Source of the DNA: Streptomyces sp. ITFR-21
GTDB lineage: Bacteria; Actinomycetota; Actinomycetes; Streptomycetales; Streptomycetaceae
DNA length: 64,000 bases
Reading direction: 5' to 3'
Assembly: GCF_031844685.1 (NCBI RefSeq)
Contig: NZ_CP134605.1
Span: forward strand, 6,484,001 to 6,548,000
A program made the position numbers and the translations under genes. Positions within the stretch are counted from its first letter, which is position 1. Every line of letters begins with the position of its first letter. The notes beneath the pieces are model-generated. The model was not told the origin of the DNA and ran no database searches. It worked only from the letters and a program-made list of their open reading frames with translations. This document shows positions 15,236-23,566 of the stretch, in pieces.

Positions 15236-15540
15236 CGGCCCCGTCGCGGGCCACGGCGGGGACGTGGAGCGCCGAACTCCCGCCCGGGGCACCCCGGGAG
15301 GGGTCGGGGGGTCGTGCGGGCCACAGCGGGCCACAGGCGAACGGGGGCGATGGACGCTCCGGGATCGGCGGGCAGACCGGATCGGCCCCGTCGCGGGCCC
15401 TGAGCGCCCCTCTCGCGGCCTCTCAGTCCTCCGGCGGGCTCCGGGTCCAACTCGGCCCAGCGCGGCAGGCAGGCGCACAGCACCGCCGAACAAGCAGTTG
15501 GGCCGCGTCTTCTCGCCGCGCTGCCCCGGCGCCGGACTGA
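15232..15540 (+). CDS. Low-complexity ORF, doubtful gene
   Basis: 102 residues, GTG start overlapping the previous stop. The composition is Ser/Gly/Ala/Arg with no secondary-structure pattern, and codon choice looks random for this genome. This could be a decayed gene or a non-coding stretch open by GC bias. Nothing else is seen between 15236 and the hairpin at 15570. Confidence 0.25.
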   Translation: MTAPSRATAGTWSAELPPGAPREGSGGRAGHSGPQANGGDGRSGIGGQTGSAPSRALSAPLAASQSSGGLRVQLGPARQAGAQHRRTSSWAASSRRAAPAPD

Positions 15541-15569
15541 AACCCACCACCCCCTGACCCCGCCCGCCT

Positions 15570-15595
15570 GTGGCCCGGCTGACCGGCCGGGCCAC
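15570..15595 (+). terminator. Candidate terminator hairpin
   Basis: A perfect 10-bp stem (GTGGCCCGGC with GCCGGGCCAC) and a 6-nt loop, just before the SD of the gene at 15613. It separates the preceding unit from the next two genes. Confidence 0.6.
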
Positions 15596-15612
15596 CCCGC
15601 GAAGGAGCACAC

Positions 15613-15975
15613 GTGAGCCTCGACCTGACCGCGCCCGGCCGCTACGACCCCGAACCGCACTGGCGCCGCTACCTCGCCGACAACGGCCGCATCATCGTCG
15701 TCTGCGTCCAGGACTTCGACTACGGCGACTACGACGCCGGAAGCTTCATCGACCAGGACACCTTCGCCACCAGAGAGGAAGCCGAGGCCGCGCCGATCCA
15801 AGTCGGTCCGCTGCTCACCCTGATCGAGACAAGCCGGGACTTCGTCGTGAGGGCACAAGCCCTCCGGCTTGTCCTCGCGGCCGTCGGCGGCAACGGTGTC
15901 GCCGTGAGCCTTCCCCGCTCGGTCACGAGCATCTACCCCACCGCCCCCGCCGGCGAGGAGGCACCCCATGCCTGA
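15613..15975 (+). CDS. Hypothetical protein
   Basis: 120 residues from GTG 15613 with SD GAAGGAG. Tyr/Asp-rich start (WRRYLADNGRIIVVCVQDFD, YGDYDAGSFIDQD) then a helical half with LTLIETSRDFVVRAQALRLV. No family is known. It overlaps the next ATG by 8 bp. Confidence 0.55.
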   Translation: MSLDLTAPGRYDPEPHWRRYLADNGRIIVVCVQDFDYGDYDAGSFIDQDTFATREEAEAAPIQVGPLLTLIETSRDFVVRAQALRLVLAAVGGNGVAVSLPRSVTSIYPTAPAGEEAPHA

Positions 15976-16273
15976 GACCGTCCACGCCTGCCCGCCCGAC
16001 GTCACCGGCCTCACCCCGTGCTGCCGCCGACCGCCGTCCGAACTCCCGCCCACCGACCGCATGACCCCGGACCCCGCCCCGCTGCCCGGCCTCCACGCGG
16101 AACCGGGCGCGGGGCCGGCGGTCGTCAGGTGCCGCCTCTGCGGACACCCCCTCACCAACCGCGCCGCGCAACTCCTCCGGCTCGGCGACGAATGCGCACG
16201 CAAGCTCGGGCACAGGGATGTTCGCGGGCCCGGGAGGTTCCAGGTGGAACAGGACGGGCTGCCGGGGGTGTGA
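15968..16273 (+). CDS. DUF6011-like zinc-binding protein
   Basis: 101 residues. CRLCGHPLTNRAAQLLRLGD followed by ECARKLGHRD is the short CxxC...C element of DUF6011, found in many Streptomyces phages. An N-terminal CPPD/TPCCRRPP segment adds Cys. Probably zinc-binding; role unknown. It converges on the minus-strand lipoprotein gene. Confidence 0.6.
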   Translation: MPETVHACPPDVTGLTPCCRRPPSELPPTDRMTPDPAPLPGLHAEPGAGPAVVRCRLCGHPLTNRAAQLLRLGDECARKLGHRDVRGPGRFQVEQDGLPGV

Positions 16274-16279
16274 GGGTGC

Positions 16280-16768
16280 TCAGTTGTCGGCGAGTTCCCC
16301 AACGCGGGCTGCCGCCAGCGTCAACTCCGTTCCACCCGCATCGAGTTCCTGTCCGGACCGCGCGATCAAGTCGCTGTCGTATGCGGATGTGCCCGTGATG
16401 CAGTCGGCTGCGGCGTTAGAGAAGTCGTCGAGCGCCGTAGCCCAGTGCCCCTGTGTTGCGTCATCCGGAATGGGGGCAGCGGCCTGCGCGTCAGCAACGT
16501 CACTCTGGAGGCTGATGCAGTTGCTCAGCATGCCGGAGAAGTCGACGTCACCTGCGGAGCCGGAGATGGTGGTCAGATCAGCACTGATCGCCGTGATCTG
16601 GCTGTCGCCGTTCTGGGAGTACCAGTCCCTGACTGCTGCGGCAGTGTCGGAGAGGCCGACATCCGCCACGCTGCTGGAGGTGGGGATGTCGGCGGCGTCT
16701 TGGCCGTCCGTGCCTTTGGATCCCCCTCCGCAGGATGATGCGATTCCGCCGATGATGGCGACGACCAC
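16280..16768 (-). CDS. Membrane-anchored / lipoprotein-like secreted protein
   Basis: 162 residues from GTG 16768, but the open frame continues upstream into a basic-plus-hydrophobic stretch (RRKKWHGLGCFGLIVVVAII then GGIASSCGGGSKG), so the true N-terminus is probably longer. The mature part is polar, with a helical region containing pairs of Cys (LSNCISLQSD, AADCITG). No start codon with an SD is visible upstream, and the frame overlaps the DUF6221-like gene. A frameshift or fusion is suspected. Confidence 0.5.
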   Translation of the reverse strand: MVVAIIGGIASSCGGGSKGTDGQDAADIPTSSSVADVGLSDTAAAVRDWYSQNGDSQITAISADLTTISGSAGDVDFSGMLSNCISLQSDVADAQAAAPIPDDATQGHWATALDDFSNAAADCITGTSAYDSDLIARSGQELDAGGTELTLAAARVGELADN

Positions 16769-17189
16769 GATGAGTCCAAAGCAGCCGAGGCCATGCCACT
16801 TCTTCCTTCGCGGTCGGCGCCCACTTCGGGTCGTAGTCGGGATGGGCGGCGTAGGCGGCTGCGAACAGTTGGAGGGAGTGCTCCATGGCGGCGGCGAAGC
16901 CGCTGACGAAGAAGGAAGTGCCGCTGGGTCCTATGGCGAAGTCCGGTTCCGGGAGGCTGGCGTTGTGCCGCGCTTGAACAGCGAGACAAATGATCTTTCG
17001 CCTCGCTTTGAGTTCGGCCAGCAGCCGCGCCTTGGCGATGCGGACGTAGGGATAGCTGTTCCACTCACCCGTCTCTTCCCACTGGATTGCCCACGGGTCG
17101 AGCGGGTAGTCGTTGCCGTCAGACTGCCTCTCCGCCTGGAGTTCCTCCTCGTCCAATCGGGCCTGGAGGAACTCGATCAGACCGGTCAT
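16578..17189 (-). CDS. DUF6221-like protein, C-terminus probably out of frame
   Basis: ATG 17189 overlaps the upstream stop. Residues 1-125 fit DUF6221: GLIEFLQARLDEEELQAER at the start and LQLFAAAYAAHPDYDPKWAP at the usual C-terminal end. After about residue 130 (position about 16800) the frame becomes Arg/His-rich nonsense antiparallel to a plausible membrane segment in another frame. The real protein likely ends or shifts near 16800. Function of DUF6221 is unknown. Confidence 0.5.
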   Translation of the reverse strand: MTGLIEFLQARLDEEELQAERQSDGNDYPLDPWAIQWEETGEWNSYPYVRIAKARLLAELKARRKIICLAVQARHNASLPEPDFAIGPSGTSFFVSGFAAAMEHSLQLFAAAYAAHPDYDPKWAPTAKEEVAWPRLLWTHRGRRHHRRNRIILRRGIQRHGRPRRRRHPHLQQRGGCRPLRHCRSSQGLVLPERRQPDHGDQC

Positions 17190-17428
17190 GCGACTTCCTC
17201 CACGGTCCACGAGATGACGATCTGCCGGTCGCCGGGCTGGAACCGGAGTATCCCCGGCGGCATCTCCGACCCCTCGGGCAGGCCGGTCTTCTCCCGGTAC
17301 TCCGTCCACGCCGCTGCCGCTGCGGCCGACACCGCCTCGTACTCCGCGCCCTCATCCGCCGGCGCCGGAACGCGGAAGATGCGGGTCGTCTCCGTCTTGA
17401 CGTGCGTTTCTGCGGTGAAGCCGGGCAT
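17186..17428 (-). CDS. Hypothetical small protein
   Basis: 80 residues, ATG 17428 with SD GAGGAGTG. It begins MPGFTAETHVKTETTRIFRV and ends FQPGDRQIVISWTVEEVA, an alpha/beta pattern of unknown family. It is the first gene of the minus-strand block and diverges from the XRE regulator. Confidence 0.55.
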   Translation of the reverse strand: MPGFTAETHVKTETTRIFRVPAPADEGAEYEAVSAAAAAAWTEYREKTGLPEGSEMPPGILRFQPGDRQIVISWTVEEVA

Positions 17429-17493
17429 CCGGGCACTCCTCGCTCGCTATTTCGCGCCAACCGCCGCCCAGTTGCGACGATATGGCAGACAAT

Positions 17494-17527
17494 CTAGCGC
17501 CATATGCTAGTGCTAATGTGCTAGCAC
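17494..17527. promoter_or_regulatory. Operator-like repeats upstream of the XRE regulator
   Basis: The 100-bp divergent gap is AT-richer than its surroundings. It contains a perfect 10-bp palindrome GTGCTAGCAC (17518-17527), one base before the ATG of the regulator, and an inverted repeat CTAGC/GCTAG (17494-17510), with a further TGCTAGTGC overlap. These are plausible autoregulatory sites. Their closeness to the ATG suggests a very short leader. Confidence 0.55.
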
Positions 17528-17528
17528 T

Positions 17529-18011
17529 ATGGACGACATTCGGCCCCCCGACCTCCGGCGGCTAGCCCAACACGCCCGGACGCGACGACACGACCTCGGA
17601 CTCCCCATCACCAGCATCGCCGCCCAAGCCGGACTGTCCAAAGACACCTACGTGCGGATCGAACGCGGCCAGCCCGTCAGCGCCAGCAGCTACACCAAAG
17701 CCGAGACCGCGCTCGGATGGGCCGTCGGCACAGTCCGCAGCGTCATCGACGGAGGCGAACCAACCCTGGCCGCGTCCGCACTGCAAGCAGACCCCGCCGG
17801 CCTCGGGCAGGCATTGGCCGGCGCCGTCGCCGCGGTTGCCGAATACCTGATCGGTGCGCAGGTCCGGGATCCGCGCGCCATCGTCCAATCCGTCAACCGG
17901 GCGGAGTTGCACAACGCGATCCGCGAACTGGCCCACACCGACCCCGCCTGGTGGACCGGCGAACTGAACCGCGTGGCCGGGACCGCCGGAAAAAAGGAAG
18001 TCCGCGGATGA
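17529..18011 (+). CDS. XRE-family HTH regulator
   Basis: 160 residues from ATG 17529. Residues 10-60 contain an XRE-type HTH (LRRLAQHARTRRHDLGLPIT, AAQAGLSKDTYVRIERGQPV). Residues 75-160 form a helical domain that may dimerise. It lies opposite a three-gene minus-strand block with operator-like repeats between, so it probably represses one or both sides. It could be a switch gene of a temperate phage, but it is not a clear CI homologue. Confidence 0.8.
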   Translation: MDDIRPPDLRRLAQHARTRRHDLGLPITSIAAQAGLSKDTYVRIERGQPVSASSYTKAETALGWAVGTVRSVIDGGEPTLAASALQADPAGLGQALAGAVAAVAEYLIGAQVRDPRAIVQSVNRAELHNAIRELAHTDPAWWTGELNRVAGTAGKKEVRG

Positions 18012-18469
18012 CCACCTACGACGAACTCACCCCGGATGCGCTACGCGACCGGATTCTGACCGCGATACGTGACGCCGACAGTCATTCCTGCATGTACCAG
18101 GAGGGGATCGACGCTGGCGAACTGGCGGACGCGGTGATGGAGGTGCTGGACGGGGAGGCATCCGGCACCTGCGACGCCAGCACCATCATGAACCTCGGGT
18201 TCTTCGGCCGCCCCTCCACCTTCGGCCCGTGCATCCTCCGCCACGAACACGACGGTCCGGCCCACAAGGACGCCAATGGGGCGGAATGGCGGCCGACCGA
18301 GGGCGGTGTGATCGAAGCGCCAGAGTCCATGACCGAAGAGCAGATCGACGCCTTCCGAGCCGCGTGGGTCCAGCACTACGCCGACCACGTCACAAGTGGG
18401 TCGATCTGCATCCACTCACCGAGCCAGGTCGCCGAGTCTCTCGACCAGCAGCAGAAGGGACGGCCATGA
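18008..18469 (+). CDS. Hypothetical protein
   Basis: 153 residues, ATG start overlapping the regulator stop. LRDRILTAIRDADSHSCMYQ and DAGELADAVMEVLDGEASG are helical; the centre has CILRHEHDGPAHKDANGAEW, a His-rich stretch seen in several small actinophage proteins (a related CxxxxxH motif lies in the next gene). Function unknown. Confidence 0.55.
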   Translation: MTTYDELTPDALRDRILTAIRDADSHSCMYQEGIDAGELADAVMEVLDGEASGTCDASTIMNLGFFGRPSTFGPCILRHEHDGPAHKDANGAEWRPTEGGVIEAPESMTEEQIDAFRAAWVQHYADHVTSGSICIHSPSQVAESLDQQQKGRP

Positions 18470-18756
18470 TCTGCACCCGATGCGCGACCGCCGCCGACGC
18501 CCAACTCCCAGCCGACCGGCATTGCGGCGACCTGGGCTGCACGTGCGGGCATCGGGCCGACAGAGGTCGGGCTGGCGCGCATGTCGATCCCGACACCCAA
18601 TGCCGCGCCGAGTACCACAAGGCCAACGAGTCGTCTGCACGGTGCCAACTGCCGTCTGGCCACGACGACGACCACCGGCAGCGGACTGCCCCGGACGCGC
18701 CCTTCAACTGGCCCGAGCCGATCGCCATTTACCCCGTCGACACCCCGGAGGATTGA
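18466..18756 (+). CDS. Cys/His-rich small protein
   Basis: 96 residues, ATG start overlapping the previous stop. CTRCATAADAQ, CGDLGCTCGHR and CRAEYHKANESSARCQLPSG give several possible zinc ligands. It probably binds zinc. Role unknown. Confidence 0.55.
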   Translation: MICTRCATAADAQLPADRHCGDLGCTCGHRADRGRAGAHVDPDTQCRAEYHKANESSARCQLPSGHDDDHRQRTAPDAPFNWPEPIAIYPVDTPED

Positions 18757-18759
18757 TCG

Positions 18760-19455
18760 ATGACCGAGCTAGCCACGAGCACGCCCGAGTCCGACGTACA
18801 GGCCGCCCCCGCACCCGTGCCCGACGCTGCGCCCCCTTGCTCCAACTGTGGACATCCGCACGCCGATCATTCCCGGACGGCGGAGCAGCGGGCACGCTAC
18901 AACCTGCCGAACCGCCCCTGGTGCCACGACTGCGATGGGACGTGCGACTACCAGCCCGCCGCCTCCGTCGAGGCGAAGAGGCACGGTGCCACGCCCGAGC
19001 AGGCCGTCACCTATGAGGACATCGTGTTCACCCGCCGTGTCGGCCACCCGCTCAGCGTCGACACCGCACCACGCCACTCCAAGATGAGTCTCGCCCTGCT
19101 CTTCGACGCCCGCGCCTACATCCACGCCCACGACCCCGGCCACCTCGTCTTCGCCGATCAGGTCGAGTATGCCGTCACCGGATACGACCCGGCCGACTGC
19201 ACGCTGACCCTGGAGCTGGCCAAAGACCACCGGCCAGACCAGAACGAGTCCGAACCAACGGCCGACCTCGACATCACCCCGTACCTCGTCATCCACCGCT
19301 ACCGCACCGACCGAGGCGACTGGTCCTGGTCGTGGCGCTGCTGGGGCGACGGAGACTGCGACGGCTGGCTCGCCCTCGACCTCTCCGACCGGACCTACGC
19401 CGAGCGGAAAGCGCGCGAGCACCTCGCCGACGAGCACGCGAGCCCCACCCCATGA
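18760..19455 (+). CDS. Hypothetical zinc-binding protein
   Basis: 231 residues, ATG with SD GGAGGATTG. Residues 27-65 have PPCSNCGHPHADHS and WCHDCDGTCDYQP, a zinc site. The rest is an unrecognised alpha/beta domain (DIVFTRRVGHPL, HLVFADQVEYAVTGYDPADC, DITPYLVIHRYRTDRGDWSW). It is expressed immediately upstream of the packaging genes. Confidence 0.6.
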   Translation: MTELATSTPESDVQAAPAPVPDAAPPCSNCGHPHADHSRTAEQRARYNLPNRPWCHDCDGTCDYQPAASVEAKRHGATPEQAVTYEDIVFTRRVGHPLSVDTAPRHSKMSLALLFDARAYIHAHDPGHLVFADQVEYAVTGYDPADCTLTLELAKDHRPDQNESEPTADLDITPYLVIHRYRTDRGDWSWSWRCWGDGDCDGWLALDLSDRTYAERKAREHLADEHASPTP

Positions 19456-19613
19456 GGGGCATCTGCCTGTTCGCCGCCACGTTCCTCGGCGCCTGCATCG
19501 TCTGCGCCCAGCTCACCCACCAAGCAGCCCCGCCTGCACCTGACACCGCCACCACCATCGTCACACCCAGCGGCCATGCGACGATCGATCAGCAGGAAGG
19601 AGCAGCGCCATGA
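19452..19613 (+). CDS. Small secreted or membrane peptide
   Basis: 53 residues, ATG start overlapping the previous stop. GICLFAATFLGACIVCAQLT is one hydrophobic helix with two Cys, followed by a polar tail. LGAC or IVC could be a lipobox, but a single TM anchor is as likely. The stop overlaps the terminase small subunit start. Confidence 0.45.
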   Translation: MRGICLFAATFLGACIVCAQLTHQAAPPAPDTATTIVTPSGHATIDQQEGAAP

Positions 19614-20269
19614 GCGACGACACGGGACGGCCGACCGACCCATCGCCATCCGGAAACGAGCCCGACCCATCGCCTCGGGCTCGCTGCACGGCGAAGACGA
19701 AGCGCGGCCCGTGCAAGGCGTGGCCCGTGCAAGGTGCGACCGTCTGCGTCACCCATGGCGGCGCAGCACCGCAGGTCAAACGGGCAGCAGGGAAGCGCCT
19801 CGCGGTCGCCGAGTGGGCGAAGTCCTTCGGCGCCCCGGCGGAGGACGCTGACCCGTCGCAGACAGTCCTGGACGAGATCCGGTGGTCCGCCGGCCATGTG
19901 GCGTGGCTGCGCGAGCGCGTCCAGGAGACCGAGCCGGAGGCGCTGGTGTGGGGCGTTGACTCGGAGGTGGACAAGGGCTCCGGCGAGTTCAAGGGTGTGG
20001 ACGTCACCAAAGCGGCCAAGGCCAGCATGTGGGTGCAGCTCTACGGCCAAGAACGCGACCGGCTCACCCGCATGTGCGAGGTCGCGCACCGGATGGGCAT
20101 TGCAGCCCGTCAGGTGGAGTTGGCGGAGCGCGTTGGGTCGCTGATGGCCGACCTGCTCCGCGGAGTGCTCGGGGATCTGGCCCTAACGGAGGAGCAGCAG
20201 GTGGCCGCTTCGGAGGCGGTGCCGCGGCATCTGCGGCTGATCGGCGGAGCGCTGGCGGGTGCGGCGTGA
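19610..20269 (+). CDS. Terminase small subunit
   Basis: 219 residues, ATG with SD AGGAAGGAG. The N-terminus has ARCTAKTKRGPCKAWPVQGA followed by TVCVTHGGAAPQV, the Cys/His element seen at the start of many actinophage small terminases. The rest is helical (DEIRWSAGHVAWLRERVQE, MCEVAHRMGIAARQVELAER). It would recognise the packaging site and bring DNA to the large subunit two genes downstream. Confidence 0.75.
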   Translation: MSDDTGRPTDPSPSGNEPDPSPRARCTAKTKRGPCKAWPVQGATVCVTHGGAAPQVKRAAGKRLAVAEWAKSFGAPAEDADPSQTVLDEIRWSAGHVAWLRERVQETEPEALVWGVDSEVDKGSGEFKGVDVTKAAKASMWVQLYGQERDRLTRMCEVAHRMGIAARQVELAERVGSLMADLLRGVLGDLALTEEQQVAASEAVPRHLRLIGGALAGAA

Positions 20270-20481
20270 GTGACTGGATCGACCGACTGATCGCGGACGG
20301 ACTGGCTCGCGCCGGGAACCTGTTCGAGCAGGAGCAGGATCTGGGCCGACAGATGTGGAGCGTGAACGGCTGGCGGGGCTACCTGCGGCGGACGGATACG
20401 GGGAGCACGCTGACGATCCGGCGGCCGGGTAGAGCGCTGGGGTACGAGATCGTTGGCGTTGACCTGGACGTTCTCACGTGA
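20266..20481 (+). CDS. Hypothetical small protein between terminase subunits
   Basis: 71 residues, GTG start overlapping the TerS stop. MSDWIDRLIADGLARAGNLF then a beta-rich end (GYLRRTDTGSTLTIRRPG, YEIVGVDLDV). Position suggests a packaging accessory role; no motif supports one. Confidence 0.5.
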   Translation: MSDWIDRLIADGLARAGNLFEQEQDLGRQMWSVNGWRGYLRRTDTGSTLTIRRPGRALGYEIVGVDLDVLT

Positions 20482-21890
20482 CCACCGCCGTGGCCCCGGA
20501 CACGCTCCATCACTATGAGCCGTGGGGCTCGGCGCTGGAGCTGATGGAGTGCCGCTTGCCGCAGGTGCTGCTGTCGGGGCCGGCGGGTACGGGCAAGTCC
20601 CGGGCGTGCCTGGAGAAGTTGCACCTGATGGCCCTGGCGAACCCGGGGATGCGCGGGCTGATTGTCCGCAAGACGCGGGAGTCGCTGGGGTCGACTGCGT
20701 TGGTGACGTGGCGGGAGCACGTGGCGAAGGAGGCGCTCGCCACGGGGATTATGTCGTTCTACGGGGGGTCGGCGGAGGAGCCGCCTCAGTACCGGTATGC
20801 GAACGGCTCGAAAGTCATGATCGGAGGGATGGACAAGCCGACAAAGATCATGTCGTCGGAGTACGACGTCGCCTATGTACAGGAAGCCATTGAGCTCACC
20901 ACCACCGACTGGGAGAACATCACCACCCGACTCCGGAACGGCAAGGTCTCGTTCCAGCAGCTCATAGCGGACGCCAACCCGGACATGCCCAGTCACTGGC
21001 TCAAGCAGCACTGCGACCGCGGCACGGCCCGCATGGTCCACTGTCGCCATGAGGACAACCCCGTCCTGTTCAACGCCGACGGCACCATGACCGTCAAGGG
21101 CGAGGCGTACATGAAGCTCCTCGACGCGCTCACGGGCGTCCGCAAACAGCGGTTGCGACACGGCCTGTGGGTGTCCGCCGAGGGCGTGATCTACGAGAAC
21201 TTCGATCCTGCCATCCACCTGGTCGACAAGTTCCCCATCCCCGATACCTGGACCCGCTGGTGGTCCGTCGACTTCGGGTACACCAACCCGTTCGTGCTCC
21301 AGTGCTGGGCCGAAGACCCGGACGGCCGGCTGTACCTCTACCGCGAGATCTACAAGACGAAGACCCTCGTGGAGGACCACGCCAAGCGGATCCTGCGGGA
21401 AGTGACCGCCTGCACCGTTTGCTGCAATTCCACTGCGGGCAGCCACGACTGCTACGAGTGCGACCAGTGCGCGAAGACGTGGACGGAGCCCCGGCCGAGG
21501 GCGATCATCTGCGACCACGACGCGGAGGACCGGGCGACGCTGGAGCGGCACTTGGGGATGTCCACGGCGCCTGCGCACAAGTCGGTGTCGGACGGGATTC
21601 AGGCGGTCAACGCCCGGTACAAGGCGGCCGGCGACGGGCGGGCGCGCCTGTTCATCTTTCGGGGTGCCGTTGTTGAGCGTGACGAAGCGCTTGATGCGGC
21701 GAAGAAGCCGTGTTCGACCGAGGAGGAGATCCCGGGCTATGTCTGGGATCGGGGTACGACGTCGCAGCAGCTTGCGGACAAGCCTCCGAAGGAAGTCCCC
21801 GTGAAGATCAACGACCACGGGTGCGATGCGAAGCGGTACATGGTTGCTGAGGTGGACATCGGTGGCCGTCCCCGTATTCGTGTGATGTAA
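20478..21890 (+). CDS. Terminase large subunit
   Basis: 470 residues, GTG start overlapping the previous stop. Walker A is SGPAGTGKS (residues about 34-42). A Walker B-like strand ends YDVAYVQEAIEL. The nuclease domain begins at WWSVDFGYTNPFVL (first acidic residue of the RNase H fold), with ICDHDAEDRATLE as a later acidic block. An unusual insertion, CTVCCNSTAGSHDCYECDQC, lies inside the nuclease domain and probably forms a zinc site. The enzyme packages and cuts concatemeric DNA at the portal. Confidence 0.9.
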   Translation: MTTAVAPDTLHHYEPWGSALELMECRLPQVLLSGPAGTGKSRACLEKLHLMALANPGMRGLIVRKTRESLGSTALVTWREHVAKEALATGIMSFYGGSAEEPPQYRYANGSKVMIGGMDKPTKIMSSEYDVAYVQEAIELTTTDWENITTRLRNGKVSFQQLIADANPDMPSHWLKQHCDRGTARMVHCRHEDNPVLFNADGTMTVKGEAYMKLLDALTGVRKQRLRHGLWVSAEGVIYENFDPAIHLVDKFPIPDTWTRWWSVDFGYTNPFVLQCWAEDPDGRLYLYREIYKTKTLVEDHAKRILREVTACTVCCNSTAGSHDCYECDQCAKTWTEPRPRAIICDHDAEDRATLERHLGMSTAPAHKSVSDGIQAVNARYKAAGDGRARLFIFRGAVVERDEALDAAKKPCSTEEEIPGYVWDRGTTSQQLADKPPKEVPVKINDHGCDAKRYMVAEVDIGGRPRIRVM

Positions 21891-21929
21891 CGGCGCGTAG
21901 CGCCACTGTTCCCGAACTGAGGAGTCACC

Positions 21930-22097
21930 ATGGGGAAGCTCTCGGCCCGCGCGCAGAAGAATCTTCTGTCGTTTGGCATCTTGACAGGAGGATTTACACT
22001 CATCGCAGTAGGATGCGGGATAATCTTCGGCGTGGGCGTGGGGCTCATCGTTGCCGGGGTGTCCGTGGTGGTGATGCACACGGTGGCTAACAGTTAG
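21930..22097 (+). CDS. Small membrane protein
   Basis: 55 residues, ATG start. LLSFGILTGGFTLIAVGCG and IIFGVGVGLIVAGVSVVV form one or two membrane helices. It sits between TerL and portal, where actinophages often carry small membrane proteins of unknown role. Codon use is less GC-rich than in its neighbours. Confidence 0.5.
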   Translation: MGKLSARAQKNLLSFGILTGGFTLIAVGCGIIFGVGVGLIVAGVSVVVMHTVANS

Positions 22098-22111
22098 ATC
22101 GGAGGGGGCCA

Positions 22112-23566
22112 ATGGGCAGCAGCCTGATGGACCCCATCCGCGCGCTCCGCAACCGCTCACCCGTCCCCTACGCCACCACCGGGTCCCGAGGTGGCGGCTT
22201 CGCCGGACTCATGGCGCGCCCCTCCGGCCAGGAAGCCCAGATGCGGGCGCAGGGCACCAACGGCACCCTCTTCGCGATCGTCGACCGGATCATCACCAGC
22301 TACAGCCAGGTCGAATGGCACCTGTACCGCAAGGCGCCGTCGGGCCTGAAGGAAGATCGCAAGGAGGTCACCTCCCACGCGATCCTCGACCTCTGGAACA
22401 AGCCGAACGGCTTCATGGTCGGCCCGGTGTTCCGTGAGGCCGCGCAGCAGCACGAGGAACTGACGGGCGAGCAGTGGTGGGTGATCGCCCGCGTTGAGGG
22501 GTCGACGCTTCCGCTGGAACTGTGGCCGGTCCGCCCGGACCGGATGCGGCCCGTTGCCGACCCGGAAGAGTTCATCGTCGGCTATGAGTACATAGGCCCG
22601 TCTGGCGAGGTCATCCCGCTGGCGCGTGAAGACGTCATCTTCCTGCGCCGCCCGAACCCGCTGGATGTGTACCGCGGCCTCGGCCCGGTGCAGACGATCC
22701 TCACCGACCTCGACGCCAGCAGGTACAGCCGCGAGTGGAACCGGAACTTCTTTCTCAACAGCGCCGAGCCCGGCGGGATCTTGCAGGTCGCCAAGCGCCT
22801 GGGCGATGAGGAGTTCAACGAGCACCGCGAACGCTGGGCGGAGCAGCACAAGGGCGTAGGCGCAGCCCACAGGGTGGCCCTGCTGGAGAACGGCATCACC
22901 TGGGTCGACCGCAAGTACACCAACCGCGACATGCAGTTCGCCGAACTCGCGAACGTCTCCGACGAGAAGATCCGCACCGCCTTCGGATTCCCGAAGCCCA
23001 TGCTGGGCGCCGTCGATGACGTCAACAGGGCCAACGCCGACGCGGCCGAGGTAGTCCTGGCCCGCTGGCTGACCGTTCCCCGGCTGCGCCGCGTCAAGGC
23101 CGTCCTAAACTACCAGATCCTGCCCATGTACGGGCGGGGCGTCACCAACCTGGAGATGGACTTCGACAACCCCGTCCCCGAGGACGTTGAAGCCGAAGCC
23201 GCCCTGCTCACCGCCCGCTCTGCCGCAGCTGCCGCATTGGTCAATGCCGGCTTCCAGGCGAAAGGCACGCTCTTCGCGGTCGGCCTGCCCGACATCCCCT
23301 TCGAGGGCCCGCGCAAGCCGCCTGTGGTCGCCGAACCGGAGCCGACGTTCGCCGACGTCACGCGCGGCCTGTTCGCCAACGCAGCAGCCACCACGTGGAC
23401 GGTCCGCGCGCACGTCGACCTGGACATCTGCCAGCCGTGCAAGGACAACGACGGCCACAAGTACGACAGCCAGGCCGCGGCCTACGCGGACTACCCCGGC
23501 GGCAAGGGCTACGTGAAATGCCTCGGCAAGAGCAACTGCCGCTGCACAGTTGTGGAGGAAAACTGA
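22112..23566 (+). CDS. Portal protein with C-terminal MuF-like segment
   Basis: 484 residues, ATG with SD GGAGGGGG. HK97-type portal features: FAIVDRIITSYSQVEWHLYR, DLWNKPNGFM, QWWVIARVEGSTLPLELWPV, and DVIFLRRPNPLDVYRGLGPV. From residue about 430 it continues as WTVRAHVDLDICQPCKDNDG and ends CLGKSNCRCTVVEEN, the Cys-containing end of MuF minor capsid proteins. The portal forms the DNA channel of the head. A separate MuF gene is absent, so this is a fusion or a degenerate remnant. Confidence 0.85.
   Translation: MGSSLMDPIRALRNRSPVPYATTGSRGGGFAGLMARPSGQEAQMRAQGTNGTLFAIVDRIITSYSQVEWHLYRKAPSGLKEDRKEVTSHAILDLWNKPNGFMVGPVFREAAQQHEELTGEQWWVIARVEGSTLPLELWPVRPDRMRPVADPEEFIVGYEYIGPSGEVIPLAREDVIFLRRPNPLDVYRGLGPVQTILTDLDASRYSREWNRNFFLNSAEPGGILQVAKRLGDEEFNEHRERWAEQHKGVGAAHRVALLENGITWVDRKYTNRDMQFAELANVSDEKIRTAFGFPKPMLGAVDDVNRANADAAEVVLARWLTVPRLRRVKAVLNYQILPMYGRGVTNLEMDFDNPVPEDVEAEAALLTARSAAAAALVNAGFQAKGTLFAVGLPDIPFEGPRKPPVVAEPEPTFADVTRGLFANAAATTWTVRAHVDLDICQPCKDNDGHKYDSQAAAYADYPGGKGYVKCLGKSNCRCTVVEEN

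Noticed and set aside
16218..17510. 430-codon plus-strand open frame
   Set aside because: Opposite to the minus-strand DUF6221 and lipoprotein block; no protein-like features.
20379..22160. 593-codon open frame on the minus strand
   Set aside because: Antisense to the terminase large subunit, whose plus-strand motifs are clear.
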